From assembly GCF_042432815.1 (NCBI RefSeq), contig NZ_JBHLWM010000005.1, forward strand, positions 868,001 through 932,000: a stretch of DNA of 64,000 nucleotides. Direction: 5' to 3'. The translations under genes were made by a program, and so were the position numbers. The notes beneath the pieces are model-generated. The model ran no database searches, was not told the origin of the DNA, and saw nothing but the letters and a program-made list of their open reading frames with translations. The stretch's first letter is position 1. Every line of letters begins with the position of its first letter. Source of the stretch: Rhodopseudomonas telluris. Lineage in GTDB: Bacteria > Pseudomonadota > Alphaproteobacteria > Rhizobiales > Xanthobacteraceae. This document shows, one piece after another, positions 16,198-24,971 of the stretch.

Positions 16198-16710
16198 ATG
16201 GATGCGAGCAACGTAGCGAGAGACAGAAACTACGGCGTGACGCCGGTCGAGGTGATGGCGTCGATGTCGGGGCTCGACTTCATCCGCAAGATGTTCGCCG
16301 GCGAACTGCCGGCGCCGCCGATCATGCAGCCGATCGAGCCGTTCGACGAAACCGCCAAGCCTGGACTGATCGTGATGCATTCGGTGCCCGGGCTGCGGCA
16401 CTACAATCCGATCGGCTCGGTCCACGGCGGCTACGCGGCGACGCTGCTGGATTCGGCGATGGGGCTCGCGGTGCAGAGCATGCTGAAGCCCGGCCAAGGT
16501 TACACCACGCTGGAATTCAAGATCAGCTTCATCCGCGGCATGAGCGCCGACAGCGGTGTGGTCCGCACCGAGGGCCGAACGCTGAATGTGGGCCGCCGCG
16601 CCGCCACAGCGGAGGCGCGGATCACCGACAGCAACGGCCGGTTGCTGGCACACGCGACCACGACCTGCCTGGTGTTCGACCTGCCGATCGGAACCGCGTC
16701 GGCGTCGTGA
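16198..16710 (+). CDS. PaaI-family acyl-CoA thioesterase (hotdog fold)
   Basis: 170 residues. The 4HBT signature NPIGSVHGGYAATLLDSAMG (70-89) supplies HGG (76-78) and D85, the active-site region of PaaI-type thioesterases. The N-terminal 35 residues form the extra helical piece seen in this subgroup. It hydrolyses acyl- or aryl-acyl-CoA; the substrate is not readable. The start ATG at 16198 follows GGGAGACGCGCG, and an AT-rich promoter-like stretch (TTGATATGATAAACAT) lies about 35 bases upstream. A cupin gene follows after 39 bases. Confidence 0.88.
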   Translation: MDASNVARDRNYGVTPVEVMASMSGLDFIRKMFAGELPAPPIMQPIEPFDETAKPGLIVMHSVPGLRHYNPIGSVHGGYAATLLDSAMGLAVQSMLKPGQGYTTLEFKISFIRGMSADSGVVRTEGRTLNVGRRAATAEARITDSNGRLLAHATTTCLVFDLPIGTASAS

Positions 16711-16749
16711 CGTTGTCCCCGGCACATCACAACAATCGCCGGAGTGATC

Positions 16750-17277
16750 ATGTCGCTCGCTCGCGACCAGACGATGCCGCATGCCTATCGTTTCGACGAC
16801 GACGGGCTGGTCCCGAACAATCCGATGCCGCTCCTGATCTACAAGGGCGCGGTCGATATCGCGCGGCCTGATCCGGCCGCGGCGATCGAGGAACTGTTCG
16901 CGCGCAACGGCTGGGGCCAGCAGATGTGGCGCAACGGCATTTTCGACTACACGCATTACCACGCCACGGTGCACGAGGCGCTCGGCGTGGCGCGCGGCCA
17001 TGCGCTGGTGCTGTTCGGTGGCGAACAGGGCGAGGCCATCGAGCTGAAGCCGGGTGACGTCGCCGTGCTGCCCGCCGGCACCGGCCACAAGCGGCTGTTC
17101 GCGACGCATGATTTCCAGGTCGTCGGCGGCTATCCGCCCGGCCCGGAAATGCAGGTCACGCGGCCGACGCCGGCGAACTATCAGCGCGCGCTGAAGACAA
17201 TCCCCGAGGTGGCATTGCCGGAGAGCGATCCGGTCGGCGGCGATGATGGTCCGCTGACGCGGTTGTGGCGGGCGTAG
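16750..17277 (+). CDS. cupin-domain protein, YjlB-like
   Basis: 175 residues from the ATG at 16750 (GGAG five bases upstream; a second ATG at 16744 is less well placed). A single cupin barrel is visible: FDYTHYHATVHEALGVARGHALVLFGG gives the first metal-binding motif with three His and one Glu, and LKPGDVAVLPAGTGHKRL gives the second. This matches the YjlB group of small cupins. The metal and reaction are unknown. It probably shares a message with the thioesterase gene just upstream. Confidence 0.82.
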   Translation: MSLARDQTMPHAYRFDDDGLVPNNPMPLLIYKGAVDIARPDPAAAIEELFARNGWGQQMWRNGIFDYTHYHATVHEALGVARGHALVLFGGEQGEAIELKPGDVAVLPAGTGHKRLFATHDFQVVGGYPPGPEMQVTRPTPANYQRALKTIPEVALPESDPVGGDDGPLTRLWRA

Positions 17278-17582
17278 GCCTGTGAAGCAATCGGTCGTTC
17301 CGCCACGCCTCTCGAGGACACGTCCGAGAGCACGGATTGATCGTAGGAGCCGTGCAGAGTCGGGCGTCTCGAAGGATATGAGATTAGCGCAGGGCTAGCG
17401 GCACAGCACATGGCCCAAGCCGGTGCTGCGCGAATCCTCACTCCGCGGCTGTGCCTGTTACAAGCACGCTTGATCGAGATGCAATCGCAGTGCGCGGGGC
17501 GCGCTCACCCCAGCCCTCTCCCGCGAGCGGGAGAGGGGCGCGCTGTGCGCGGGGTTAGCTACGCGCCGATATGAGTTTCGGC
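17278..17582. other. 305-base intergenic stretch with repeat fragments
   Basis: It lies between the convergent cupin and Dps genes. It holds an inverted fragment of family B (GGGCGTCTCGAAGGATATGAG, about 17361-17382) and a family D palindrome (17504-17537). I see no gene, no tRNA and no other motif. Confidence 0.7.
17504..17537. repeat. family D palindrome (CCCTCTCCCGC-GCGGGAGAGGG), copy 1
   Basis: CTCACCCCAGCCCTCTCCCGC followed by GAGCGGGAGAGGG gives a long perfect hairpin. Related copies are at 19125-19160 and 19238-19274. It stands between convergent genes, so it may serve as a terminator for both. Confidence 0.8.
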
Positions 17583-18107
17583 TTACTCTTCGTTGCCGCC
17601 TTCCTGGCGGCTGGCTTCGAACAGGAACCAGGTGCGGCGTTCGGTTTCGTCGATGAAGTTCTCGAGCAGGCCGGCGGTCGCGGCGTCCTTGCAGTCGTCG
17701 ACGATCTCGTGGGCCTTGCGCATCGCCGCTGCCATCTTCTTGTTGTCGTTCATCAGCTCACGCAGCATCTCGCGCGGCGGCACGTAGTCTTCGTCATTGT
17801 CCTTGATGGTCTGCAGCTTGGCGATCTGGCCGATCGACTTCAGCGTGACGCCGCCGACCTTGCGGACGCGCTCGGCGAGCTGGTCGGTGGTGGCGAAGAT
17901 CTGGTCGGACTGTTCGTCCAGCATCAGGTGGTAGTCGCGGAAGTGACGGCCGCTGATGTGCCAGTGAAAGTTCTTCGTCTTCAGATACAGCGCGAAAGCG
18001 TCGGCCAGCAGCGTATTGAGCGCCACCGAGATCTTGTCGACCGACTGTTGCGGCAGGTCGGTCGGGGTGTCGAGGTCGGCGGCGACGGCGGATTTGCTCT
18101 TGCTCAC
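17583..18107 (-). CDS. dps: Dps-family ferritin-like DNA-protecting protein
   Basis: 174 residues from the GTG at 18107, with AGGA eight bases upstream; a longer open frame has no ribosome site. Residues H48, H60, D64, D75 and E79 have exactly the spacing of the inter-subunit ferroxidase site of Listeria Dps (H31, H43, D47, D58, E62). Dps dodecamers oxidise and store iron with peroxide and shield DNA in stress and stationary phase. A short Lys/Ser-containing N-terminal tail could contact DNA. It is divergent from a methyltransferase gene 273 bases away. Confidence 0.93.
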   Translation of the reverse strand: MSKSKSAVAADLDTPTDLPQQSVDKISVALNTLLADAFALYLKTKNFHWHISGRHFRDYHLMLDEQSDQIFATTDQLAERVRKVGGVTLKSIGQIAKLQTIKDNDEDYVPPREMLRELMNDNKKMAAAMRKAHEIVDDCKDAATAGLLENFIDETERRTWFLFEASRQEGGNEE

Positions 18108-18380
18108 GATGGCGATCCTATGATGATGGGCGGGTGGTGACAGTCGGCGTGGGCCGGTTCGGGCGCGAGCATGACGGGCGGGAACCGCATCGTCTTGCCG
18201 GAATTTGCGGTTTTTGTTTCCCTCGGTCGGCAAACGCCTTAGACCGGTGTCAACGCGCCAAATTCCGCCGCGTTCCAGTGATGGAACAAGATCTGACTGC
18301 CCGCTCCCCGTGTCGCGCGAATTCCGTCAACCGCTTGAGCGGACGATCGAATTCGCTTTCCTTCCGGTTTCGAGGCTTCG

Positions 18381-19076
18381 ATGGAAGACTGGATCGACTA
18401 TTACGACTCCACCCACACGATCTATGTCAGCAAGCTCCATCGCGACGTGCACTTCGACGAGATCGCCAAGGACATCATCGGCTATATCGGCGCGCCGGAC
18501 GCGACCGTGCTGGACTATTCCTGCGGCGAGGCGCTGTCGGCCGCCAAGGTCGCGGCGGCCTGCGGAACGCTGATCCTGGCCGAGCCGGCCCCCGGGGTGC
18601 GCGGCCGGCTCAAGCAGCGGTTCGTCCAGCATCCGAACATCAAGGTCCGCTCGCTCGACGAACTGGCGGCGCTGCCGGACGGCTCGCTCGACCTCGTCGT
18701 GATGAATTCGGTGGCGCAGTACATGAAGCCGGCCGAGCTGGACAAGGCGCTGGCGCTGATCCGGCGGCTGCTGCGCCGCTCCGGCAAGCTGGTGCTCGGC
18801 GACATCCTGCGGCCCGAAGTCGGCATGAGCCGCGACGTCGCCGCGCTGCTGAAGATGGCCGCCCGCCACGGCTTCCTGCAGGACGCGCTGTGGGGACTGG
18901 CGCGGACGGCGCTGTCCGACTACCGCCAGCTCCGCACCAAGATCGGCCTGCAGCGCTACGGCGAGGCCGAGATGCTCGCCAAGCTCACCGCCGCAGGCTT
19001 CTCGGCGCTCCGCGCCGACAGCAACATCGGCCACAACCCGTGGCGGATGACCTTCGTGGCGAAGCGGGCGGGGTAG
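18381..19076 (+). CDS. class I SAM-dependent methyltransferase
   Basis: 231 residues. Motif I is TVLDYSCGEALSA near 42-54 (SAM-binding loop), an acidic AEP follows near 66, and LDLVVMNSVAQYM near 102-114 is motif II/III with the post-loop helix. This is a Methyltransf_11/25-type fold. The substrate is unknown. Upstream, 273 bases separate it from the divergent dps gene; I found no clear operator. Downstream, the family D double palindrome separates it from the convergent helicase gene. Confidence 0.8.
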   Translation: MEDWIDYYDSTHTIYVSKLHRDVHFDEIAKDIIGYIGAPDATVLDYSCGEALSAAKVAAACGTLILAEPAPGVRGRLKQRFVQHPNIKVRSLDELAALPDGSLDLVVMNSVAQYMKPAELDKALALIRRLLRRSGKLVLGDILRPEVGMSRDVAALLKMAARHGFLQDALWGLARTALSDYRQLRTKIGLQRYGEAEMLAKLTAAGFSALRADSNIGHNPWRMTFVAKRAG

Positions 19077-19124
19077 CACCAAGCGCCGTCAGAAGTTGTC
19101 TACGCAGGCACACTGCCTGCGGCA

Positions 19125-19274
19125 CCCTCACCCCAGCCCTCTCCCGCAAGCGGGAGAGGGAGCGCGAAGTGCAAGCGCAACATCGTGCGCAACAAGCGCC
19201 GCTCAAGAACAAAGGCCCCACCCCAGGCACGGCGAGTCCCCTCTCCCGCTTGCGGGAGGGGGTTGGGGTGAGGG
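19125..19274. repeat. paired family D palindromes between convergent genes
   Basis: Copy 2 (19125-19160) reads CCCTCACCCCAGCCCTCTCC plus its fold-back, and copy 3 (19238-19274) is its reverse complement ending GGTTGGGGTGAGGG. Each forms its own hairpin, and the two can also pair with each other over more than 30 bases. Placement between the ends of two convergent genes suits two-way transcription termination. Confidence 0.8.
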
Positions 19275-19295
19275 CGACGCGGGCACGGCCTAGCG

Positions 19296-20405
19296 CTACA
19301 CCACCACGCTGAGCCGTTTCGCCGCGCGGGTGATGCCGGTGTAGAGCCAGCGCGCGCGGGAGTCCTGAAACGCGAAGCTTTCGTCGAACAGCACGACGTC
19401 GTCCCACTGCGAGCCCTGGCTCTTGTGCACGGTGAGCACGTAGCCGTAGTCGAACTCGTCATAGGGCTTGCGCTGATCCCAGCTGATGTCCTCGATGCCC
19501 CCGGCGAAGCATTCCTGGCGCACCGAGACCTTGGTGAGGCGGCCGCCGAAATCCTCGTCGGGCGTCACCCGCATGGTGATGATCTTGGTCTTGATCGGCG
19601 AGCGCGACTTCACCCGCCACAGGCCGCCGTTGAACAGCGCCTTCTTGCGGTTGTTGCGCAGGCACACCAGCTTGTCGCCGCCGACCGGGAACGGGTCCTC
19701 GATGTTCAGGCGCTGGCGGAAGCGCGCGTTGTAGGCGCGGCGGGTGTTGTTGCGGCCGACCAGCACCTGATCGGCGTCCATCACCCGCTGCGGATCGAGC
19801 TGGTCGCGCGTCACCACTTCGGTCTCGCCGTAGCGGCCGCGTTCGAGCGCCCTGCCTTCGCGCACGTCCATCGACAGCCGCACGATCGGATCGTCCTGCG
19901 CCTGGCGATGCACCTCGGTCAGCATCACGTCGGGCTCGGCATTGGTGAAGAAGCCACCGCCCTGGATCGGCGGCAGCTGGGCCGGATCGCCGAGCACCAG
20001 CAGCGGGCAGTCGAACGACATCAGGTCGCGGCCGAGTTCCTCGTCCACCATCGAGCATTCGTCGATCACGATCAGCTTGGCCTTCGAGGCCGGGGCGTCG
20101 TCCCACAATTCGAAGCTCGGCTGTTCGACGCCGCTCTCCTTGGTGCGGTAGATCAGCGAATGGATCGTCTGGGCGTCGTCGCAGCCCTTGTTGCGCATCA
20201 CCAGCGCCGCCTTGCCGGTGAAGGCGGCGAATTTCACCTCGCCCGACACGCCCTCGGCGATCTCACGCGCGAGCGTGGTCTTGCCGGTGCCGGCGAAGCC
20301 GAACAGCCGGAACACCAGCGGCGTGCCGCCACGGCCGGGCCTGGCTTTCAGCCAGTCGCCGACGGCTTTCAACGCCTCGTCCTGAACGGGGGTGAAGGTG
20401 GTCAT
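19296..20405 (-). CDS. RecD-like SF1B DNA helicase / ATP-dependent exonuclease-type protein
   Basis: 369 residues. Walker A FGFAGTGKTTL (36-46), Walker B LIVIDECSMVD (111-121), motif III LGDPAQLPPI (138-147) and the C-terminal UvrD_C_2 block with VLTVHKSQGSQWDDVVL and WLYTGITRAAKRL give a complete superfamily-1B helicase core. It is shorter than RecD and lacks the N-terminal RecBCD interaction region, so it is a stand-alone RecD2/Dda-like helicase. It translocates 5' to 3' by analogy with the family. It sits alone, 73 bases downstream of the transglutaminase-like gene. Confidence 0.9.
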   Translation of the reverse strand: MTTFTPVQDEALKAVGDWLKARPGRGGTPLVFRLFGFAGTGKTTLAREIAEGVSGEVKFAAFTGKAALVMRNKGCDDAQTIHSLIYRTKESGVEQPSFELWDDAPASKAKLIVIDECSMVDEELGRDLMSFDCPLLVLGDPAQLPPIQGGGFFTNAEPDVMLTEVHRQAQDDPIVRLSMDVREGRALERGRYGETEVVTRDQLDPQRVMDADQVLVGRNNTRRAYNARFRQRLNIEDPFPVGGDKLVCLRNNRKKALFNGGLWRVKSRSPIKTKIITMRVTPDEDFGGRLTKVSVRQECFAGGIEDISWDQRKPYDEFDYGYVLTVHKSQGSQWDDVVLFDESFAFQDSRARWLYTGITRAAKRLSVVV

Positions 20406-20478
20406 GGGATCTCGCGGGCGGACACGCCGCGGGCGGACCCGCGGCGATTCGATGCCGGCAAGCTAGCGCGTCGCGCGC

Positions 20479-21315
20479 TCAGTGCAAGCCGGCAGCAGCG
20501 CCCGCGCTTTCGTCGATCTCGTCGGTCCAGACCTTGAAGCTGACCAGGGTGTTGGGGCCGAAGGTCTGGGTCAGCGGCACGTCGGCGGCGTCGCGGCCCT
20601 GCGCGATCAGCACCCGGCCGAGCCGCGGCACGTTGTTGCGCGGATCAAAGGTGTACCAGCGGCCGCCGATGAAAGCTTCGAACCAGCCGGCGAAATCGCC
20701 GGCCGCCCACGGCTTCGGCGTGCCAACGTCGCCGAGATAGCCAGTGCAGTAGCGCGCCGGGATGTTCATGCAGCGGCACAGCGCGATCGCCAGGTGCGCG
20801 TAGTCGCGGCAGACGCCGCGGCCCTCGTCGAACGCTTCATGCGCAGTGCGCGTCGCGCGCGCGTGCTGATAGTCGAACTTGATGTGGTTGTGAACGAAAT
20901 CGCAGATCGCCTGCACCCGCGGCCAGCCGGGCTTGGTGCTCTCGAACATCTTCCAGGCAATGTCGGACAGAAGATCGGTCTCGCAATAGCGGCTGCCGAG
21001 CAGATACACGATGGTATCGGCCGGCAAATCCTCGATCGCGTGCTGGACCGCCGTCGGCACCACCGGATCGGGCACGCCGAGATCGCGGACGATACCGTCC
21101 GCCGCGAGCCGGACGCGGCCGGCCGGCGCCACCATGCGGCTGCACCAATTGCCGAACATGTCGCGATACGGCGTGACCAGCACCGGCGGATCGACGGTGA
21201 GAAAATCCGGAACGATGATGTCGGACGCACGACTGAAATGGGTTCCGAGCACGACGATCATCGGCGTTGGCTGCGCGAAGTCGTAGATCATCTCGTAACC
21301 GACGCGGAGTTTCAT
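20479..21315 (-). CDS. transglutaminase-like cysteine protease-fold protein
   Basis: 278 residues from the ATG at 21315. An N-terminal beta domain (1-115) precedes the transglutaminase core: C169 in EGRGVCRDYAHL, the usual nucleophile, and D224 in YTFDPRN. In the classical triad a His sits two residues before the conserved Trp, as in HAW. Here the segment reads DFAGWFEAF, so A209 occupies the His place. The rest of the fold is intact. It may be an inactive or differently wired member; I recall the same DF-x-x-W pattern in related rhizobial proteins but cannot check. A divergent small gene starts 227 bases away. Confidence 0.82.
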   Translation of the reverse strand: MKLRVGYEMIYDFAQPTPMIVVLGTHFSRASDIIVPDFLTVDPPVLVTPYRDMFGNWCSRMVAPAGRVRLAADGIVRDLGVPDPVVPTAVQHAIEDLPADTIVYLLGSRYCETDLLSDIAWKMFESTKPGWPRVQAICDFVHNHIKFDYQHARATRTAHEAFDEGRGVCRDYAHLAIALCRCMNIPARYCTGYLGDVGTPKPWAAGDFAGWFEAFIGGRWYTFDPRNNVPRLGRVLIAQGRDAADVPLTQTFGPNTLVSFKVWTDEIDESAGAAAGLH

Positions 21316-21541
21316 GGTGATGGTCTCCGCAGTGCGCCATGGCCTGATCGGAACTGATTGCCGGCTGCCTTCCATAAATGGCGATCCAGGGGCGAAAATA
21401 CAAGCCGCTGCGGCAGATGCGACTACGTCGATGCCGAATTCGGTGGCTATCGCGCGTGAAAAGGCGCAGCATCACGCGCAATCGTGGGGGCGCGACAACG
21501 ACGCTGCCGACGCAGGGACGCAGCGGCCCGAAGGAGCGTCC

Positions 21542-21811
21542 ATGACCACACGTACACGCCGCGAAACCATCGTCTTCGCTCAATCGTTTCGATTGCGCGG
21601 CCTCGACCGCGAACTACCTGCCGGCGCTTACGACGTCGTCACCGACGAAGAACTGATTGAAGGTCTGTCGTTTCCGGTGTTCCGCCGCGTCGCGACGATG
21701 ATCACCGTACCCTGCGCACCACCGCATCACAGCGCGGTCGAAATGATCGCCGTAGATCCGGAGGCCATCCGCGACGCGCGACATGCCGACGGCGGTATCA
21801 GCCAGACCTGA
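21542..21811 (+). CDS. conserved-looking small protein, unknown function
   Basis: 89 residues from the ATG at 21542 with AAGGAG six bases upstream. Soluble, beta-rich by appearance: RRETIVFAQSFRLRGLDREL, then LPAGAYDVVTDEELIEGLSF and a hydrophobic FRRVATMITVP. The pattern looks like a short wedge-shaped domain in which a polypeptide default value is defined, and similar proteins are widespread in Bradyrhizobiaceae as I recall. No function known. It is followed after 40 bases by a DUF1488 gene, probably in one message. Confidence 0.7.
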   Translation: MTTRTRRETIVFAQSFRLRGLDRELPAGAYDVVTDEELIEGLSFPVFRRVATMITVPCAPPHHSAVEMIAVDPEAIRDARHADGGISQT

Positions 21812-21851
21812 CCCGTTCGGCGCGGACGACCCAACACAAAGGAGACCCACC

Positions 21852-22127
21852 ATGGCATTCACCAGCGGCAGCTTTCACCGCTACGACGAGGACCGTTCGG
21901 TCGTGCTGTTCTCGATGATCCACGGGCACACCGAGGTGCCCTGCGCGATCAGTTCCGACGCGATGGACTTTCTCGACGGCGCCAAGCGAACATCGCCGGC
22001 GCAGCGCGAACAGCAATTCATGCGGCTGCGCGCCAGCATCGAGACCCGCGCCGAGCGCAAATTCGAGAATGCGGAGATGGAAGGCAAGCCCGCGGGAATC
22101 ATCCTGCGCAGCATCGATTTCCGCTGA
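21852..22127 (+). CDS. DUF1488-family small protein
   Basis: 91 residues from the ATG at 21852, preceded by AAAGGAG. FDAMDF-type segments (SSDAMDFLDGAKR) and an Ile-rich C-terminus fit the short DUF1488 proteins of proteobacteria. There is no membrane segment or Cys cluster. Function unknown. It lies second in a row of three small plus-strand genes. Confidence 0.65.
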   Translation: MAFTSGSFHRYDEDRSVVLFSMIHGHTEVPCAISSDAMDFLDGAKRTSPAQREQQFMRLRASIETRAERKFENAEMEGKPAGIILRSIDFR

Positions 22128-22222
22128 TGCGAAGCTTGCGCTGATCCGCCCGCGCCCGGCACCATGATCCGCGTTTGACTTTTGCCGAGCCTTCGCCATC
22201 TGTCGCGAAGGAGGATCGGCAG

Positions 22223-22378
22223 ATGCGACGTGTGGCGACCTGGCTATTGTATGCGATCGGCGCGCTCGCCTGCGCCTATCTGGCGCTGTACGCCCATTCG
22301 GTGCTGACCGCGCCGAAGCTGGTCCCCGGCGAGCCGATCAAGATCTTCCGCAATCCCGATGCGCCGAAATATTCGTGA
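22223..22378 (+). CDS. 51-residue single-span membrane protein
   Basis: From the ATG at 22223 with a strong GAAGGAGG ribosome site. One hydrophobic helix (about 5-27, TWLLYAIGALACAYLALYAH) and a polar tail with PGEPIKIFRNPD. No family recognised. Just after the reading frame a 14-base tandem near-duplication (ATATTCGTGACG / ATATTCGTAACG, about 22368-22394) includes its stop codon. A family E palindrome follows. Confidence 0.6.
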   Translation: MRRVATWLLYAIGALACAYLALYAHSVLTAPKLVPGEPIKIFRNPDAPKYS

Positions 22379-22402
22379 CGGAATATTCGTAACGTCGGCA
22401 CT

Positions 22403-22543
22403 CGTCATTCCACGGCCCGCGGAGCGCGAACCCGGAATTCTTATCCGCTGGATGCGAGGCGAAGACGACAACCGTGCTTCCATGGCGAAGCTGCGGCGTA
22501 TGGATTCCGGGTTCGCTCACTGCGTGAGCGCCCCGGAATGACG
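22403..22543. repeat. family E long inverted repeat
   Basis: The outer arms are CGTCATTCC (22403-22411) and GGAATGACG (22535-22543). Inner arms such as GAACCCGGAATTC and GGATTCCGGGTTC pair as well, so the whole 141 bases can fold back. It stands between convergent genes (the small membrane protein and flbD). It looks like another interspersed element; no second copy is in the window. Confidence 0.7.
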
Positions 22544-22562
22544 GAGTTCGTGGGCGGCGCCC

Positions 22563-23942
22563 TTACCCCATCGACACGAACGCTCGCGGTTCGCCCGCGC
22601 CGGCAGGCGTGATCGGCAAGCCGCCGTCGGCGTATTCGTTGAGCTTGTTGCGCAACGTACGGATCGAGATGCCGAGGATATTGGCCGCGTGGGTGCGGTT
22701 GCCGAGGCAGTGCTTCAGCGTCTCCAGGATCAGGTCGCGCTCGACGTCGGCGACGGTGCGGCCGACCAGCGCGCGGGTGACCTGCTCGGCCGCGAAGGTG
22801 GCATGCGCCACCGCCGGTGGCGTCTTCGACTGATCGAGCCGGTCGCCTTCCGGCGTCAGGATCGCATCGGCGCCGATCTCGTCGCCGCTCGCCATCAGCA
22901 CCGCGCGGTGGATGGTGTTCTCGAGTTCGCGGACGTTGCCCTGCCAGCGATTGGTGGTGAGCACGCTGCGCGCCTCGGCCGACAGCGGCCGCAGCGGTAC
23001 GCCATTGGCGGCGGCGTATTTCTTGGCGAAGTGCTGAGCCAGTTCGAGAATGTCGGCCGGCCGCTCGCGCAGCGCGGGGATCTTGAGATTGACGACGTTG
23101 AGCCGGAACAGCAAATCCTCGCGGAACGTGCCGGCACGCACCGCTTCTTGCAGGTTACGGTTGGAGGTGGCGAGGATGCGGATATCGACCGGCACCGGGG
23201 TCTTGCCGCCGACGCGATCGATCACCCGCTCCTGGATGGCGCGCAGCAGCTTGGATTGCAGCCGCACGTCCATCTCGGAGATTTCGTCGAGCAGCAGCGT
23301 GCCGCCATTGGCCTCTTCGAACTTGCCGATACGCCGCGCGATGGCGCCGGTGAAGGCTCCCTTCTCGTGGCCGAACAGTTCGGATTCCAGCAGATGCTCC
23401 GGGATCGCCGCGCAGTTGATGCTGATGAACGGCTTCTTGGCGCGATGCGAACGGGTATGGACGTAGCGCGCCAGCACTTCCTTGCCGGTGCCGCTCTCGC
23501 CGGTGATCATCACCGAGGCTTCGGAGCCGGCGATCTGCTGCGCCAGCTTGACCACCTTGGCCATCGCCTCGTCGCGATACACCAGCTCGCGGCTGTCATT
23601 GGCGACCGCGGCCAGCACCGCCGCGATCAGCTCCGGATCCGGCGGCAGCGGGATGTACTCCTTGGCGCCGGCATGGATCGCGGCGACTGCCGCGCGGGCG
23701 TCGCTGGCGATGCCGCAGGCGACGATCGGCACGGCGATATGTTCGGCCTCGAGCCGCATCACCAGATCGCGGATATCGAGCGCGACATCGACCAGCAACA
23801 GGTCGGCGCCCTTGCCGCCGCGCAGCACCCGCATCGCCTGCTCGTGGTCCGAGGCGTGGGTGACCGACGCGCCGTTGTCGATGGCGATCTTGGTTGCGGT
23901 GGTGAGCTGGCCCTTCAGAGTGCCAACGATGAGAAGCCGCAT
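22563..23942 (-). CDS. flbD: flagellar sigma-54-dependent regulator FlbD
   Basis: 459 residues. The N-terminal receiver-like domain is degenerate: it starts LLIVGTLK instead of carrying the paired acidic residues, although D52 is in place, as known for FlbD. The AAA+ core has Walker A ITGESGTGKE (146-155), the sigma-54 contact loop GAFTGA (195-200) and the NRWQGNVRELENTIHRA sensor region; a Fis-type helix-turn-helix lies near 408-445. It activates late flagellar promoters and couples them to basal-body assembly in alphaproteobacteria. It is the last gene of the fliF-G-H-N-flbD run. Confidence 0.93.
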   Translation of the reverse strand: MRLLIVGTLKGQLTTATKIAIDNGASVTHASDHEQAMRVLRGGKGADLLLVDVALDIRDLVMRLEAEHIAVPIVACGIASDARAAVAAIHAGAKEYIPLPPDPELIAAVLAAVANDSRELVYRDEAMAKVVKLAQQIAGSEASVMITGESGTGKEVLARYVHTRSHRAKKPFISINCAAIPEHLLESELFGHEKGAFTGAIARRIGKFEEANGGTLLLDEISEMDVRLQSKLLRAIQERVIDRVGGKTPVPVDIRILATSNRNLQEAVRAGTFREDLLFRLNVVNLKIPALRERPADILELAQHFAKKYAAANGVPLRPLSAEARSVLTTNRWQGNVRELENTIHRAVLMASGDEIGADAILTPEGDRLDQSKTPPAVAHATFAAEQVTRALVGRTVADVERDLILETLKHCLGNRTHAANILGISIRTLRNKLNEYADGGLPITPAGAGEPRAFVSMG

Positions 23943-23990
23943 GATTTGCTCCTGTGATCCTAGGTCTGCCGCGCCGCCGAACGGCTGCGA

Positions 23991-24335
23991 TTAGTTGTCC
24001 GCCTTGATGATTTCCGTCATGGTCACGCCGAGCTTGTCCTCGACCAGCACCACTTCGCCACGCGCCACCAGCCGATTATTCACGTAGATGTCGATCGCCT
24101 CGCCGACGCGGCGGTCGAGTTCGAGCACCGCGCCGGGCCCGAGCTTGAGCAGCTCGCCGACGTCCATCTTGGAGCGGCCGAGCACGGCCGAGACCTGCAC
24201 CGGCACGTCGAACACCGCTTCGAGATCGGCGGCGACGCGCGACGTCTGCTCTTCTTCGTTGTAGCCGACATCCGCCAGCGGCGGCGCATCGGCCCCGTTC
24301 AGATCCGGCAGCGGCAGACCGTCGTTCTCGCCCAT
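23991..24335 (-). CDS. fliN: flagellar motor switch protein FliN
   Basis: 114 residues from the ATG at 24335 (GAGG seven bases upstream; a TTG two codons earlier is an alternative). The SpoA/FliMN_C domain covers residues about 40-112: FDVPVQVSAVLGRSKMDVGELLKLGPGAVLEL, then IDIYVNNRLVARGEVVLVEDKLGVTMTEI. It forms the C-ring and binds CheY-P with FliM, and FliH/FliI for export. An acidic N-terminal 35-residue tail is typical. It lies 18 bases after fliH. Confidence 0.95.
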   Translation of the reverse strand: MGENDGLPLPDLNGADAPPLADVGYNEEEQTSRVAADLEAVFDVPVQVSAVLGRSKMDVGELLKLGPGAVLELDRRVGEAIDIYVNNRLVARGEVVLVEDKLGVTMTEIIKADN

Positions 24336-24353
24336 GTTCAATCCTCGATGTCG

Positions 24354-24971
24354 TTACTTGCGCGACGCCATGTAGCGTCCGACCAATTCGGTGATCTTGG
24401 CTTCGATCACGGCGCGCTCCAGCACCACGCCGCCATCCGCCCATTCGATCTTGCAGTCGCCGCCGGCGATCTCCGGATCGGACAGCAGCACCAGCCGACC
24501 GGCGAAGCCGCTGCGCTTGGCGAGCAGCTCGATCCGCTCGCGCGCCGCCTCGTACAGGGCGTCGCTGATCCGCACCACCAGATGCGGCGTCGATACCAGA
24601 TGGCGGAAGCACTCGCCGACCAGCGCGGTAATTTCCGCCAGCGGCTCCGCGGCGATCAGCTCGGCGCACAGCTTGCGCGCCACCGCCACCGCCACCTCGA
24701 CCGCCTCGGTCTCCATCCGGGTTTCGACGCTGCCGATGCCGGCGGCGATCACCTGCATCGACTGACCGATCTGTTCGAGCGCCATCGCGGCGAGACGCTC
24801 GGCCTCGGCCTGCATCTCGCGCTGCGCCTGGGCGAACCCGACCTGATAGCCGCGCTGCTCGGCAGCGGCGACGGCTTGCGCCAGTTCGGCGGCAGCCGCG
24901 GCCTTTTCGCGAGCCTTGTCGGGCGCCCCGAAATCGTTGTCGAACAGGAATTTCTGCGCGGGAGCAGCCAT
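24354..24971 (-). CDS. fliH: FliH-like flagellar assembly protein
   Basis: 205 residues from the ATG at 24971, which shares one base with the fliG stop (TGATG). The middle is a charged, Ala/Glu-rich helix (about 20-75) that should form a coiled coil, followed by a C-terminal domain with AVAVARKLCAELIAAEPLAEI and GDCKIEWADGGVVLERAVI resembling the FliH/HrpE stalk region. FliH holds the FliI ATPase at the export gate. Sequence conservation in this family is low, so position between fliG and fliN carries much of the call. Confidence 0.82.
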   Translation of the reverse strand: MAAPAQKFLFDNDFGAPDKAREKAAAAAELAQAVAAAEQRGYQVGFAQAQREMQAEAERLAAMALEQIGQSMQVIAAGIGSVETRMETEAVEVAVAVARKLCAELIAAEPLAEITALVGECFRHLVSTPHLVVRISDALYEAARERIELLAKRSGFAGRLVLLSDPEIAGGDCKIEWADGGVVLERAVIEAKITELVGRYMASRK

